A DNA stretch of 16,563 nt from Caldilinea sp. CFX5 (GCA_021405325.1 QWII01000156.1:1-16563); one strand, 5' to 3'; counted from the first letter of the stretch, positions 1 to 7,357 are shown. The notes: generated from the letters alone by a model not told the origin. A program made the numbers and translations.

Positions 1-991
1 TTTAGCGGAAAAACTATCAATCCCGGTGGCAACGGCGTTGAATGCCAAAGCGATGTTCCCGTCAGATCATCCCTTGGCGGTGGGCGTGCCTGGCTCCTAC
101 TCACGGGCGTGCGCCAACCAGACGCTTTGTGAGGCCGACTTGGTTTTCTTTATCGGCAGCCATACTGGTGGTCAAGTCACCAACAACTATACAATTCCGC
201 CACAGGGAACGCCCATCATTCAACTCGACATCAACCCGGCGGAGATCGGGCGCAACTATCCCGTGAAAGTCGGGTTACAGGGCGATGTCAGAAACACCTT
301 GCGCCGAATGCTGGACCACGCTGAAGCCGTAGCGCCGCGCACCGCCTGGATTAACCGCGTGCAAACATTGGTGCAGGCATGGAAAAATAGCGTCAGCGAC
401 GTGTTCAATGCTGACATTGAACCAATGCGCCCGGAACGGCTCTGTCGCGACCTGAGCAATTATCTGCCTTCCGATGCCATCCTCGTCTCCGACACCGGCC
501 ACTCCGGCATCTGGACCGGCACCATGCTCGACCTGCAACACCCTGACCAGAGTTATATCCGCTGCGCCGGTTCGCTGGGCTGGGGTGTGCCGGCGGCCAT
601 CGGCGCCAAGTGCGCCGCGCCGGAACGCCCCGTCCTCTGCTTCACGGGCGACGGCGGCATCTGGTATCACATCACCGAACTGGATACGGCGCGCAAATAT
701 GGCATCAACCCGGTCATCGTGGTGAACAACAACCATTCGCTCAACCAGGAGAAACATGGCGTCGAGGCGATCTACGGCGGCCAAACCCCCGGCTCGGATG
801 AACTTTGGCTCTTCCCCGAAAGTGACTTTGCCAAACAAGCCGAGGCGCTGGGTTGCTTTGGCATCACCGTCAACAAGCCGGGTGAACTGGAAAGCGCACT
901 CGATCAAGCCTTTGCGTCCGGCAAACCGGCGGTGGTTGATGTCAAGACCCATATCGACGGTATTGCGCCACGGGCTTGGACGCGTCAATAA
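1..991 (+). CDS. Thiamine-diphosphate-dependent enzyme, acetolactate synthase-like (5' truncated)
   Basis: The reading frame is open from base 2, so the gene starts before the window and only its middle and C-terminal domains are present. The GTG at 26 is not a convincing start because the frame continues upstream without a stop. The first ~120 residues look like the central domain of the family (an FFIGSH strand, then a PIIQLDINP strand). The C-terminal part has the cofactor-binding domain: GWGVPAAIGA, then GDGG (codons from 647) followed about 27 residues later by VNNN, the GDG-x(24-27)-NN signature that binds Mg2+ and thiamine diphosphate. Family members decarboxylate 2-oxo acids and transfer the resulting group, for example acetolactate synthase, glyoxylate carboligase, sulfoacetaldehyde acetyltransferase and IolD. 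The N-terminal PYR domain carrying the catalytic glutamate is outside the window, so the substrate cannot be assigned. The stop codon lies inside a 62-bp palindrome. Confidence 0.85.
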   Translation, partial: LAEKLSIPVATALNAKAMFPSDHPLAVGVPGSYSRACANQTLCEADLVFFIGSHTGGQVTNNYTIPPQGTPIIQLDINPAEIGRNYPVKVGLQGDVRNTLRRMLDHAEAVAPRTAWINRVQTLVQAWKNSVSDVFNADIEPMRPERLCRDLSNYLPSDAILVSDTGHSGIWTGTMLDLQHPDQSYIRCAGSLGWGVPAAIGAKCAAPERPVLCFTGDGGIWYHITELDTARKYGINPVIVVNNNHSLNQEKHGVEAIYGGQTPGSDELWLFPESDFAKQAEALGCFGITVNKPGELESALDQAFASGKPAVVDVKTHIDGIAPRAWTRQ

Positions 992-1047
992 TTAATGGAG
1001 AATGGAAAATTAACAATTGTTAATTTTCCATTCTCCATTAATTATTG
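986..1047. repeat. 62-bp perfect palindrome spanning a stop codon
   Basis: Every base from 986 to 1016 pairs with its mirror from 1047 down to 1017; the centre is CAATTG and there is no unpaired loop. It contains the TAA stop (989-991) of the upstream gene and lies between two convergent genes. It is AT-rich, unlike the neighbouring coding DNA. In RNA it would form a long hairpin, and it could act as a bidirectional transcript end, although no clear T-run follows. Position and symmetry resemble the other stop-proximal repeats of this window. Confidence 0.9.
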
Positions 1048-1095
1048 TAATCTCTCAATCTCTAATAAATAGGTATCTGACCGAAAGGATCGTTG

Positions 1096-2679
1096 CTACA
1101 TTTTGGGCTTGCGGCGGCGTGGTTTTGTGTTCGCTTTCGTCCTGCGTTGTTGTGATAGGGGGCGACTGCTCGGCGGTTCAAAGTCGGTGCGGATCAGGTA
1201 GGTGCGAATGCGCTTGCCCTCAATCGTCTCATCAAAAAGGAGGGTGTCGTCAGCGCTATGTTTCTGGGTGAAGACTACGTAAAAACCCTCAGCGATCCCC
1301 TCGCTGACTAGATAATCGGCGAGTTGTTGTTTGCCGTGTTCAAAATACCAGGCGTCGGTGAAGATTTTTGTTTCGATAATATATTTGCGCTGCTGATGTA
1401 AAATCAGAATATCGGTGCGTCCTCGTCCGCTTGGCACTTCGACCAGGGTGTCGCCACCCAGCCGTTGGATAAAAAAGTTGATAAAGCCATCCAGTGAATA
1501 GTGCCAGGCGCCTTCTTTCAACTGTTCGGTATCAAAGGCATGATAACCGCGACGTTGGACATATTCGCGATAGCGGGTGAGGATCGCATCGATATTTAGA
1601 CCGTTTGGTGTCAGGTATTCACGAAAATTGTCATAAGCCGAGACATACTCTTGCGCCTCCCCATTGAGCGGCGGACGCAGGGCCGTGATTAACGCCTTGT
1701 TATAGAGCGGCACAGCAATCTGCACATAGCCATCCACATTGTCTATCACGCCATGCGTATAGAGATAGGCAATTTCAGTATCATGGATATTGAAGGGAAT
1801 TGCCGTTTCGCTAAAGAGGAGCTTGAGCATAAAGGCGCGTTTTTCGCGCGCCTTTTGCACAATATTGAGGATATTCTTATCAAAGCGTTCGGTCAGGAAG
1901 TATTTCAGCGTTGGATAGAAATCGGCCATGCGCACCGGCTGGCTGCGATCTGTCGCCACGACCGTCACCAGATGTTGACAGAGGGCATTGACTAGCCCTG
2001 GTTGGCCTTGTGTGTTGTCGTAGATCGCCTTGATCACCTGGGCATCAAAGGGCTGGCCGCTTTCGGTGACATATTGTTGGATCAACCCTTCGACCTCGGC
2101 AAAGGTAAAGTAGGGGAGTTGCAGTTGATCGACAACGTTGAAGGGGGAAGCGGAGGAGACCACCAACTCGGCAAGGGTGCTGACACCGACCAGGATCAGC
2201 GCATGAAGCGCATGGTGCTGTTTGTATTGATAGATGTTGCGGAAGGCATGAAGCAGTTCGCTGAGTACCTCCGCAGGCGTCTCTTCAAATTCGTCGATGA
2301 CCAACACCAACTTGCGATCACCCCAGTGAATTTTCTCTAAAGACTCTTGTAAATCAACCTGATCGGCCAGCGTAAATTCAGCCGTGAGACCATTTTCCAG
2401 CAAACTGTAGGCCAACCGTCGCCCCAAGGTATGATAAAATTTGGCGCGGGGAATGGAGTGTAAACTTTCAAAACTAATCCGCAACGGGGTGAAGCCTTGC
2501 TGCCTCAACTGGCGAAAGAGCAGTTGAAAATAGGTCGTCTTGCCGGTTTGGCGGGGAGCAAAAATGGTAAAGAAGCGCCCGTGCGCCACCAGCTCCTCGC
2601 CTTGGGCCACCAACGCCTCGCGCATGACTGTATAATGTTCTTCCGGGACACAAGCGCCGGAGGTGTTGAAGAACCGCAT
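1096..2679 (-). CDS. AAA-ATPase with C-terminal PD-(D/E)XK nuclease-like domain
   Basis: A 527-residue protein of the 'AAA-ATPase-like' type common in Chloroflexota and Bacteroidota. Walker A is APRQTGKTT (41-49), Walker B is LVLVIDE (124-130), and a sensor-like strand LILVGVS follows at 161-167. A GQPGLVN segment (225-231) is typical of STAND/AAA proteins of this kind. The C-terminal part has a PD-(D/E)XK pattern: GRTD with Asp423, IIETK with Glu436 and Lys438, then a QxxxY motif from Gln451. The extreme C-terminus is very basic and may touch nucleic acid. The start is supported by AAAGGA about 6 bases upstream. Proteins with this architecture are suspected of roles in mobile-element or defence biology, but none is proven. 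It appears monocistronic and faces the truncated ThDP-enzyme gene. The domain call is firm; the function is unknown. Confidence 0.8.
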   Translation of the reverse strand: MRFFNTSGACVPEEHYTVMREALVAQGEELVAHGRFFTIFAPRQTGKTTYFQLLFRQLRQQGFTPLRISFESLHSIPRAKFYHTLGRRLAYSLLENGLTAEFTLADQVDLQESLEKIHWGDRKLVLVIDEFEETPAEVLSELLHAFRNIYQYKQHHALHALILVGVSTLAELVVSSASPFNVVDQLQLPYFTFAEVEGLIQQYVTESGQPFDAQVIKAIYDNTQGQPGLVNALCQHLVTVVATDRSQPVRMADFYPTLKYFLTERFDKNILNIVQKAREKRAFMLKLLFSETAIPFNIHDTEIAYLYTHGVIDNVDGYVQIAVPLYNKALITALRPPLNGEAQEYVSAYDNFREYLTPNGLNIDAILTRYREYVQRRGYHAFDTEQLKEGAWHYSLDGFINFFIQRLGGDTLVEVPSGRGRTDILILHQQRKYIIETKIFTDAWYFEHGKQQLADYLVSEGIAEGFYVVFTQKHSADDTLLFDETIEGKRIRTYLIRTDFEPPSSRPLSQQRRTKANTKPRRRKPKM

Positions 2680-2760
2680 ATTTTTCCTTTTGCCCGCTAT
2701 CTATCCCTATGCAGGCCGTAGGCCGCCTCTACTTTTGACGATACGAGTTTTCATCCAGCA

Positions 2761-2769
2761 ATTATACCA
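2761..2769 (-). promoter_or_regulatory. Extended -10 promoter for the AAA-ATPase/nuclease gene
   Basis: The minus strand reads TGGTATAAT, a perfect TGn-TATAAT extended -10. No good -35 hexamer is found at 16-18 bases upstream. Transcription would start near 2754, leaving a leader of about 75 bases before the ATG at 2679. Confidence 0.4.
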
Positions 2770-2841
2770 TATTGTCGCCCAGAGCGGCGTTGCATGGGCC
2801 AGATGCTGATGCTATTGTGGCGACGGCGACCAGTCGTTTTA

Positions 2842-3579
2842 TCATGAATCGTTCCCTGTCACTGGCGTTTTATGCTTCAGATAATCAGTATTCAGGAAGA
2901 AAAGCACCGTCACCACCGTAAAGAAGCCGGCGAGTACATCAATGGTGCTATTGATAATAAACTCCGCCACCGGGTTATCGGCGATCAGCAGGAGCAGCGC
3001 CGAGATCACCACCAGCACAACCTGCCCCAAGAGACTAGTCATCAGCAAAATGCCGCAGACCCGCCACCACTGCCCCTGCACCAACCCTTTGCTATAGGCC
3101 AATGCCCTTCGTCCGCTTACGTTGCGCAACGCCACCACATAGAGCGAAAAGGCATAGTAGATGGCCCAGATAATACCGGGGATAATCAACAAAAAGGTCA
3201 ACCCCAGGATGATCAGCGCCCCCAATAGTTCGGTGCCAAGCGTTGGCAGCCAGCGAGCTAGACCCTGGCGCAGCGCCGCCGACCAAGCTAGGTGTTCGCC
3301 TTGCACGGCTTGCTCCACCAGGGCAGCGATGGCGATGGCGGCAATGATACCGATAAAGAGTTCGAGGAAGGGCGCAAAACTGAGGGTGACTGGCCCGCCG
3401 CCGGCGCCATCGTCGGGCAGGGTCCACTCTAACGGCACTAGGGCGATGACCAGGTTGATCGGGAGATAGACCCAAAGAATGATCCGAAGAATATCGCTAA
3501 AGTTTTCGTTATACAGCCGCCAGCCGAAGCTGAGCAGATCACCGATTGACAGTGGTTGCGCTTCCAGTTGCTTCTTCAT
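2842..3579 (-). CDS. Multipass membrane protein, glycerophosphodiesterase-membrane-domain/YciC-like
   Basis: A 245-residue hydrophobic protein with about five to six predicted membrane segments: near 31-50, 88-108, 134-160, 175-200 and 210-232. The N-terminal part has the pattern SIGDLLSFGWRLYNENF, in which a short amphipathic 'gate' precedes the first helix. That pattern is common in membrane proteins related to the membrane domain of glycerophosphoryl diester phosphodiesterase and to YciC/DUF975-type proteins. No catalytic motif is visible, so no enzymatic role is proposed. The ATG is preceded by AAGGGA at a good distance. Its upstream region is occupied 24 bases away by a MITE-like element, and I find no clear promoter for this gene on the minus strand, so the element may have altered its expression. 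Confidence 0.6.
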   Translation of the reverse strand: MKKQLEAQPLSIGDLLSFGWRLYNENFSDILRIILWVYLPINLVIALVPLEWTLPDDGAGGGPVTLSFAPFLELFIGIIAAIAIAALVEQAVQGEHLAWSAALRQGLARWLPTLGTELLGALIILGLTFLLIIPGIIWAIYYAFSLYVVALRNVSGRRALAYSKGLVQGQWWRVCGILLMTSLLGQVVLVVISALLLLIADNPVAEFIINSTIDVLAGFFTVVTVLFFLNTDYLKHKTPVTGNDS

Positions 3580-3602
3580 TGTCCCTTGTCTCTAGTGTGC
3601 TT

Positions 3603-3727
3603 AGGGCTTACGCACAAGCCGGCCAGACCTCCGGGAAGGGGTCAACTGTCGTTCTCTCATCTAAAAAATTTCTGACCCCTTCCCGGAGGTCTGGCCTGTC
3701 TACCCTTAATGCTCGGTGCGTATTCCT
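3603..3727. mobile_element. MITE-like element, copy 1 (degenerate ends, perfect inner hairpin)
   Basis: The left end reads AGGGCTTACGCAC (3603-3615) and the right end GTGCGTATTCCT (3716-3727); they are imperfect inverted repeats. Inside is a perfect 24-bp inverted repeat, 3621-3644 against 3673-3696, with a 28-base AT-rich loop. It shares its end sequence and the core of the hairpin arm with the element at 10372-10507 but differs in the loop and in the arm portion next to the loop. It encodes no protein. I see no obvious target-site duplication here. It fills much of the gene-free stretch 3580-3891. Confidence 0.7.
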
Positions 3728-3745
3728 ACTGTTCAAAAATGTGGA

Positions 3746-3774
3746 TTGACGCCTGACAAACTTTCTGCTACGAT
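3746..3774 (+). promoter_or_regulatory. Sigma70-type promoter for the isomerase/dehydrogenase genes
   Basis: The -35 TTGACG (3746-3751) and -10 TACGAT (3769-3774) are separated by 17 bases, with TG one base before the -10 (extended -10). Transcription would start near 3781, giving a leader of about 110 bases before the ATG at 3892. It lies just right of the MITE-like element. Confidence 0.55.
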
Positions 3775-3891
3775 GGCTGCACGCTTGTAACAGAACAACT
3801 CCCACACGTATCTTACCATTCGGTTCCCTTGTCATCCAACCCCGCACCCGACTGTGGAACTGAACCAGCACATCCCGAAGGAGGAGTGAAC

Positions 3892-4701
3892 ATGACCTTG
3901 CAAAATCGCCTGGGTGGTCACACCAACAGTTATCACACCTACAGCCTGGAAGAAGCGCTGGAAGGGATTGCCGCGGCGGGTTTTCGCTTTGTCGAATTGA
4001 GCGCTGTCGGCGGCTGGACGGAGCATGTCCCGCTGGGCGCTGATGGCGTCACCCTGGGCAAGATCCAACGCATGTTGAACAAACTAGGGCTGATTCCGGT
4101 CAGCCTGAGCGGCCATTCTGATCTGACGACGCAAGCCGGGCTGGCAGCCGGCAAACAGGCCATTGATCTCTGCCAACGGCTGGGCATCGACCTGATGAAC
4201 ACGGCGGTCGGCGGCCACTACAGCGAACATGAAGACGAAGCCGGCTTTATGCGTACCATCTTCGACCTGGCCGACTACGCTGCCGCCCGCGACATTATGA
4301 TCGGCCTGGAGATCCACGGCGAGATCACCAGCAGCGGTAAAACTGCCCGCCCCGTGATCGAACGCATCAACCGCCCCAATGTGCGGGTCAACTATGACAC
4401 GGCCAACTGCGAATTTTACGGCAACGTCAAAGCCGTCGATGATCTACCCGGCTGTCTCGACCTGCTGGTTCACTGCCATCTCAAAGACAAAGGCGCACAG
4501 GGCAAAGTCTGGAATTTCCCCGCCGTCGGTCAAGGCCATGTTGATTTTGCCGGCATCGTCAGCATCTTCCGAAAGAGCAACTACCGCGGCCCCTTCACCG
4601 TCGAAATCGAATTCTACGGCGAACCCTGGCCGCCCCTGGCCGATGTCAACGCGGCGATGAAGCAGAGTTATCAGACGTTGGCGGGGTTGGGGCTACAATA
4701 A
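3892..4701 (+). CDS. Sugar phosphate isomerase/epimerase family TIM-barrel protein
   Basis: A 269-residue protein of the xylose-isomerase-like TIM-barrel superfamily (as IolE, hydroxypyruvate isomerase and sugar epimerases). The start at 3892 is chosen over the in-frame ATG at 3829 because GAAGGAGGAG sits just upstream and the family N-terminus begins there. Candidate divalent-metal ligands lie at the ends of strands: Glu140 (in MIGLE), Asp169 (in NYDTAN), His194/His196 (in VHCHLKDK) and Glu238/Glu240 (in FTVEIEF). The reaction is probably isomerisation, epimerisation or dehydration of a sugar or sugar phosphate in the cytoplasm. It is followed after 96 bases by a Gfo/Idh/MocA dehydrogenase on the same strand, the classic pairing in inositol and rare-sugar catabolism. 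The family is firm; the substrate is not known. Confidence 0.85.
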   Translation: MTLQNRLGGHTNSYHTYSLEEALEGIAAAGFRFVELSAVGGWTEHVPLGADGVTLGKIQRMLNKLGLIPVSLSGHSDLTTQAGLAAGKQAIDLCQRLGIDLMNTAVGGHYSEHEDEAGFMRTIFDLADYAAARDIMIGLEIHGEITSSGKTARPVIERINRPNVRVNYDTANCEFYGNVKAVDDLPGCLDLLVHCHLKDKGAQGKVWNFPAVGQGHVDFAGIVSIFRKSNYRGPFTVEIEFYGEPWPPLADVNAAMKQSYQTLAGLGLQ

Positions 4702-4704
4702 TTG

Positions 4705-4774
4705 GAGTTACGAGTTACGAGTTACGAGTTACGAATTACGAGTTACTGGTCACGTAATTCGTAATTCGTAATTC
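4705..4774. repeat. Phase-locked heptamer array with inverted second half
   Basis: Starting three bases after the upstream stop there are six 7-base units (GAGTTAC four times, GAATTAC, GAGTTAC), one 7-base spacer TGGTCAC (4747-4753), and three units of the reverse complement GTAATTC (4754-4774). The units before and after the spacer can fold into a hairpin. It lies between the isomerase and dehydrogenase genes, so a co-transcript would carry the stem between the two coding regions. It resembles the short tandemly repeated heptamers described in cyanobacteria. Confidence 0.9.
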
Positions 4775-4797
4775 CTAAACGACAGAGGAGTAGATCG

Positions 4798-5808
4798 ATG
4801 AAGGTTGGTATTCTTGGCGCGGGCTTTATGGGTGGCACCCATGCCCGTGGGTATGCAAAAATCCCCGGCGTGACGGTGGCGGCGATTGCGTCACGCACGT
4901 TGGCGAAGGCAAAAGCGTTGACTGATGAAGTAGGCGGCGTCCCCACCACCGACGAGATGGCGATCATCAACGACCCGGCCATCGACGCCATTAGCATCAC
5001 CTTGCCCACATCGCTGCACAAGCCGATGACGCTGGCGGCGCTGGCGGCGGGCAAACATGTGTTGTTGGAAAAGCCTTTTGCCCTCACCGTGGCCGATTGT
5101 GATACGATGATCGCGGCCTGGCAGGCGAGCGGCAAGTTCTTGATGATCGGCCAGACCTTGCGCTTTTGGCCGGAATACAAGGCACTGGTCGGCTTTGTCC
5201 AGAGCGGCGCCATTGGCAAGCCCTTTTCGGCCATTGCCACCCGTCTCTCGCAGCAGCCGGCCTGGTCCTCCTGGTTTACCGACCCGGCCCAGAGCGGCGG
5301 CGCCGTCATTGACCTGATGATCCATGACATCGATGCGCTCAACTGGCTCTTTGGGCAGCCGCAGAGCATCTACTGCCGCGGTCGCCAGAGCGCGCCGGGC
5401 ATGTGGGATCACATGTTGGCGACGGTCGATTACGACAGCGGCGCTGCCATGATCGAGGCTTCTGAACTGTTGCCACGCGATTATCCTTTTAGCATGAGCC
5501 TGATTGTCCACTGTGAAGGGGGGCGGGTGGAATATCTCTTCAAAGCCGGCGGCGTCAGCGTGGAGATGGGCGGCGGCATCGATTCGTTGACGGTCTATGA
5601 GCCGGGCAAGAACTATTTGCTGCCGGTGCCGGATCGCGGGAGCGACGCCTGGGCGGCCGAGGTTGCCTATTTTGTCGATTGTGTGCAGAACCAGCGGTCA
5701 CCGGCCATCGGCACCCCGACGCAGGCGCGGCTGGCGGTGGTGATGGCGAATGGCGCGCGGGCGTCGTTGGAAGGGGGCAGCGTTGTTACGCTACCCGTTT
5801 CGCCATAA
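4798..5808 (+). CDS. Gfo/Idh/MocA family NAD(P)-dependent oxidoreductase
   Basis: A 336-residue protein of normal length for the family. The N-terminal Rossmann fold carries GILGAGFMG (4-12), the dinucleotide-binding glycine motif. The EKP signature (91-93) supplies the conserved lysine. The C-terminal substrate domain has DLMIHDID (162-169), where Asp162 and His166 match the conserved D-x3-H pair. The family oxidises sugars, cyclitols or their derivatives with NAD(P)+; the substrate cannot be told. AGAGGAG (4784-4790) supports the ATG at 4798. It is probably transcribed with the upstream isomerase, across the heptamer hairpin. Its 3' end overlaps the convergent acetyltransferase gene by 23 bases (5786-5808). 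Confidence 0.9.
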   Translation: MKVGILGAGFMGGTHARGYAKIPGVTVAAIASRTLAKAKALTDEVGGVPTTDEMAIINDPAIDAISITLPTSLHKPMTLAALAAGKHVLLEKPFALTVADCDTMIAAWQASGKFLMIGQTLRFWPEYKALVGFVQSGAIGKPFSAIATRLSQQPAWSSWFTDPAQSGGAVIDLMIHDIDALNWLFGQPQSIYCRGRQSAPGMWDHMLATVDYDSGAAMIEASELLPRDYPFSMSLIVHCEGGRVEYLFKAGGVSVEMGGGIDSLTVYEPGKNYLLPVPDRGSDAWAAEVAYFVDCVQNQRSPAIGTPTQARLAVVMANGARASLEGGSVVTLPVSP

Positions 5809-6337
5809 AAAGATCGGGTTTGCCGTAACCATTGGCATCCGGCAGCAAGCCGATAAAGACATAGCCCAGCTTCTGGTAAAACTCAAAGGGGTGGTCGTGC
5901 AGGTTGCGGATTTGGCGTAGGTGGGCCAGCGGGTCGGGATAGAGATCGACGCCACCGAGAGTGGTCAGGTTGTTCTGGTCATCGGTGCCGAGCGAGATCG
6001 TCAGCCCGCCCCGCGCCTTCACCTGCGCCTCCAAATCCAACACCAAGGCGCGGCCAATCCCCTGTCGCTGCCGCGCCGGTCGCACTACCAGGGGGTGTAA
6101 CTCCCAGACGTTGCCATCATATTCTGGTCGTCCGCCGATCCACCCCAACACGGTTCCCGTCTCGTCCAGTGCCACCCGACAGATGTAGTCATCAACCAAA
6201 CACTCGTCCAGTTCTTCTAGCGCCTCGTCCATTGTCGTCCAGCCATCGGGCGCCATCACCCGAAAGCCCTCGACCAGCAGTTCTGCACACTGGCGGATCA
6301 GCGCGTCATCGGCTTTTGTCAAATCAACAATTTTCAT
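5786..6337 (-). CDS. GNAT N-acetyltransferase, AAC(6')-Ii-like (aminoglycoside 6'-N-acetyltransferase type)
   Basis: A 183-residue GNAT protein. The acetyl-CoA-binding motif is RQRQGIGRAL (89-98). Several blocks match, as I recall it, the Enterococcus faecium chromosomal enzyme AAC(6')-Ii (182 residues): WELHPLVV (78-85), LGTDD (116-120), a TTL..VDLY segment (125-133), NLHDHPFEFYQKLGY (145-159) and a PDANGYGKPDLFMAK block (166-180). That enzyme acetylates the 6'-amino group of aminoglycosides, although related proteins may have housekeeping amine or protein substrates. There is no Shine-Dalgarno sequence; its ATG overlaps the previous stop as ATGA, so translation is likely coupled to the upstream gene at 6334-6726. 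Its tail overlaps the convergent dehydrogenase by 23 bases. Family assignment is strong; resistance activity is inference. Confidence 0.85.
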   Translation of the reverse strand: MKIVDLTKADDALIRQCAELLVEGFRVMAPDGWTTMDEALEELDECLVDDYICRVALDETGTVLGWIGGRPEYDGNVWELHPLVVRPARQRQGIGRALVLDLEAQVKARGGLTISLGTDDQNNLTTLGGVDLYPDPLAHLRQIRNLHDHPFEFYQKLGYVFIGLLPDANGYGKPDLFMAKRVA

Positions 6338-6726
6338 AGGGCATCAATCAATTCTTCTAATAACGCTACAAACCGTTGTGGAATCGGGTTCAAGCCAAAG
6401 CTAAAGTTACTTTGCAGGTGGCGAAATTCGGCAAACCAAGGCAGACGATCCAGCGGCAGGGGCGGTTGCAGCCACTGGCCTACCCGTCCTTGGGCATAAT
6501 AGCGAAAGAGCGGCTCCTCAGCGTCTTCACCCACTTCATCCACGATAAAGCGGCTCCGCAAAAAGTAGCGCCGGGGCCGGCCCTCGCCACAGACCACCCA
6601 AACGGTGTTGCCTGGCAGCCGGTAGACCAGCCCTTTGTTAGTGCCAATCACAAAATCGCCGCCGATGCCTTCGGTACAATCGCGGCCTACAAGATCGGGA
6701 TTACGATATTGAACGTAATGTTCCAT
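6334..6726 (-). CDS. Conserved-looking protein of unknown function, 130 aa
   Basis: A small soluble protein with no signal peptide or membrane helix. It is rich in aromatic residues and arginine, with segments such as DFVIGTNKGLVYRLPGN (24-40), VWVVCGEGRPRRYFLRSRF (42-60) and a C-terminal QSNFSFGLNPIP stretch. I do not recognise a named family. It starts one base after the stop of the upstream P-loop gene (TAATATG) and ends in an ATGA overlap with the acetyltransferase. It is therefore a translationally coupled middle member of a three-gene unit, and that tight coupling is the main evidence that it is a real gene. Confidence 0.7.
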   Translation of the reverse strand: MEHYVQYRNPDLVGRDCTEGIGGDFVIGTNKGLVYRLPGNTVWVVCGEGRPRRYFLRSRFIVDEVGEDAEEPLFRYYAQGRVGQWLQPPLPLDRLPWFAEFRHLQSNFSFGLNPIPQRFVALLEELIDAL

Positions 6727-6727
6727 A

Positions 6728-7357
6728 TTACCCCAGAAGCTTGCCGGCCAACCTTGTCAACAGATCACGCGTGTTCAAATGGGGGAGCGATTTCTCCAAG
6801 AACGTTTGCAGCAACTGCGCCGGGGTCAGATCGGAAGTGTCGATCTCAAGCTTGGCTTTGATCCACGATTCGTGATACTTCTGGCGAAATTCGGCTAGCA
6901 GCGATGGAATATCCTCCCGCTGGATCAGCGTATGTTGGTGCGGATGGCTCGTCATGCGGGCGGCGATCACCTCCGGTCGCGCCGTCAGGTGGACGAGGAT
7001 GGTATCAGGCGGCATTTCGACTTCGTATTCACGCACGCCAATGGTCGGCACGCCGGGGTAGTAGTAGCGCGGGCCATAGATCTCTTCCTCAATGTGAAAA
7101 CCGCCGAGCAAAATATGCTCAAAGCGATGGAGCAGGCGCACATGGTAGACGATCTGAAAACGTTGAAAGCGCTCCTTGAGCAGCGGCGTCAGATTGAGCA
7201 TGATCGCCGCATCTTCCGGCGCCAGATGTTGACTATCAGGGATGGTAAAATGATCATCGAGATGATGATGAATCCCTCGCTCATCGCCCCAGGCCATCAA
7301 GCCGTCGATCAAGGTAGTGACACCGCTGTATTCACAGCCAATCACAATAACTCGCAT
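6728..7357 (-). CDS. P-loop kinase-like protein with degenerate Walker A
   Basis: A 209-residue protein of the thymidylate/adenylate-kinase-like P-loop group. The start at 7357 is preferred over an in-frame ATG at 7411: GGAGGA lies 5 bases upstream of 7357, the P-loop strand MRVIVIGCEYSG begins there, and the extra 18 residues would be translated repeat DNA. The nucleotide loop is GCEYSGVTT (7-15), with valine (codon GTC) where the Walker lysine is expected, so ATP hydrolysis or transfer may be altered or absent. A DDHF motif (34-37) and an LVHLTARPEVIAARM segment (121-135), resembling the LID-proximal helix of nucleoside-monophosphate kinases, support the fold. It is the first gene of a tightly packed unit with the 130-aa protein and the GNAT enzyme. 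The ligand is unknown. Confidence 0.65.
   Translation of the reverse strand: MRVIVIGCEYSGVTTLIDGLMAWGDERGIHHHLDDHFTIPDSQHLAPEDAAIMLNLTPLLKERFQRFQIVYHVRLLHRFEHILLGGFHIEEEIYGPRYYYPGVPTIGVREYEVEMPPDTILVHLTARPEVIAARMTSHPHQHTLIQREDIPSLLAEFRQKYHESWIKAKLEIDTSDLTPAQLLQTFLEKSLPHLNTRDLLTRLAGKLLG

Noticed and set aside
275..988. A 237-codon minus-strand frame opposite the ThDP enzyme
   Set aside because: The plus strand carries clear family motifs; the antisense frame has no recognisable content and is expected from GC-rich codon bias.
1..991. IolD (inositol pathway trihydroxycyclohexanedione hydrolase) for the truncated ThDP enzyme
   Set aside because: The visible part looks more like acetolactate synthase-type enzymes and the N-terminal half is missing; I keep only the superfamily call.
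3608..3871. Minus-strand 87-codon frame in the gap before the isomerase
   Set aside because: It runs through the MITE-like hairpin and the promoter, has no Shine-Dalgarno sequence and resembles no protein.
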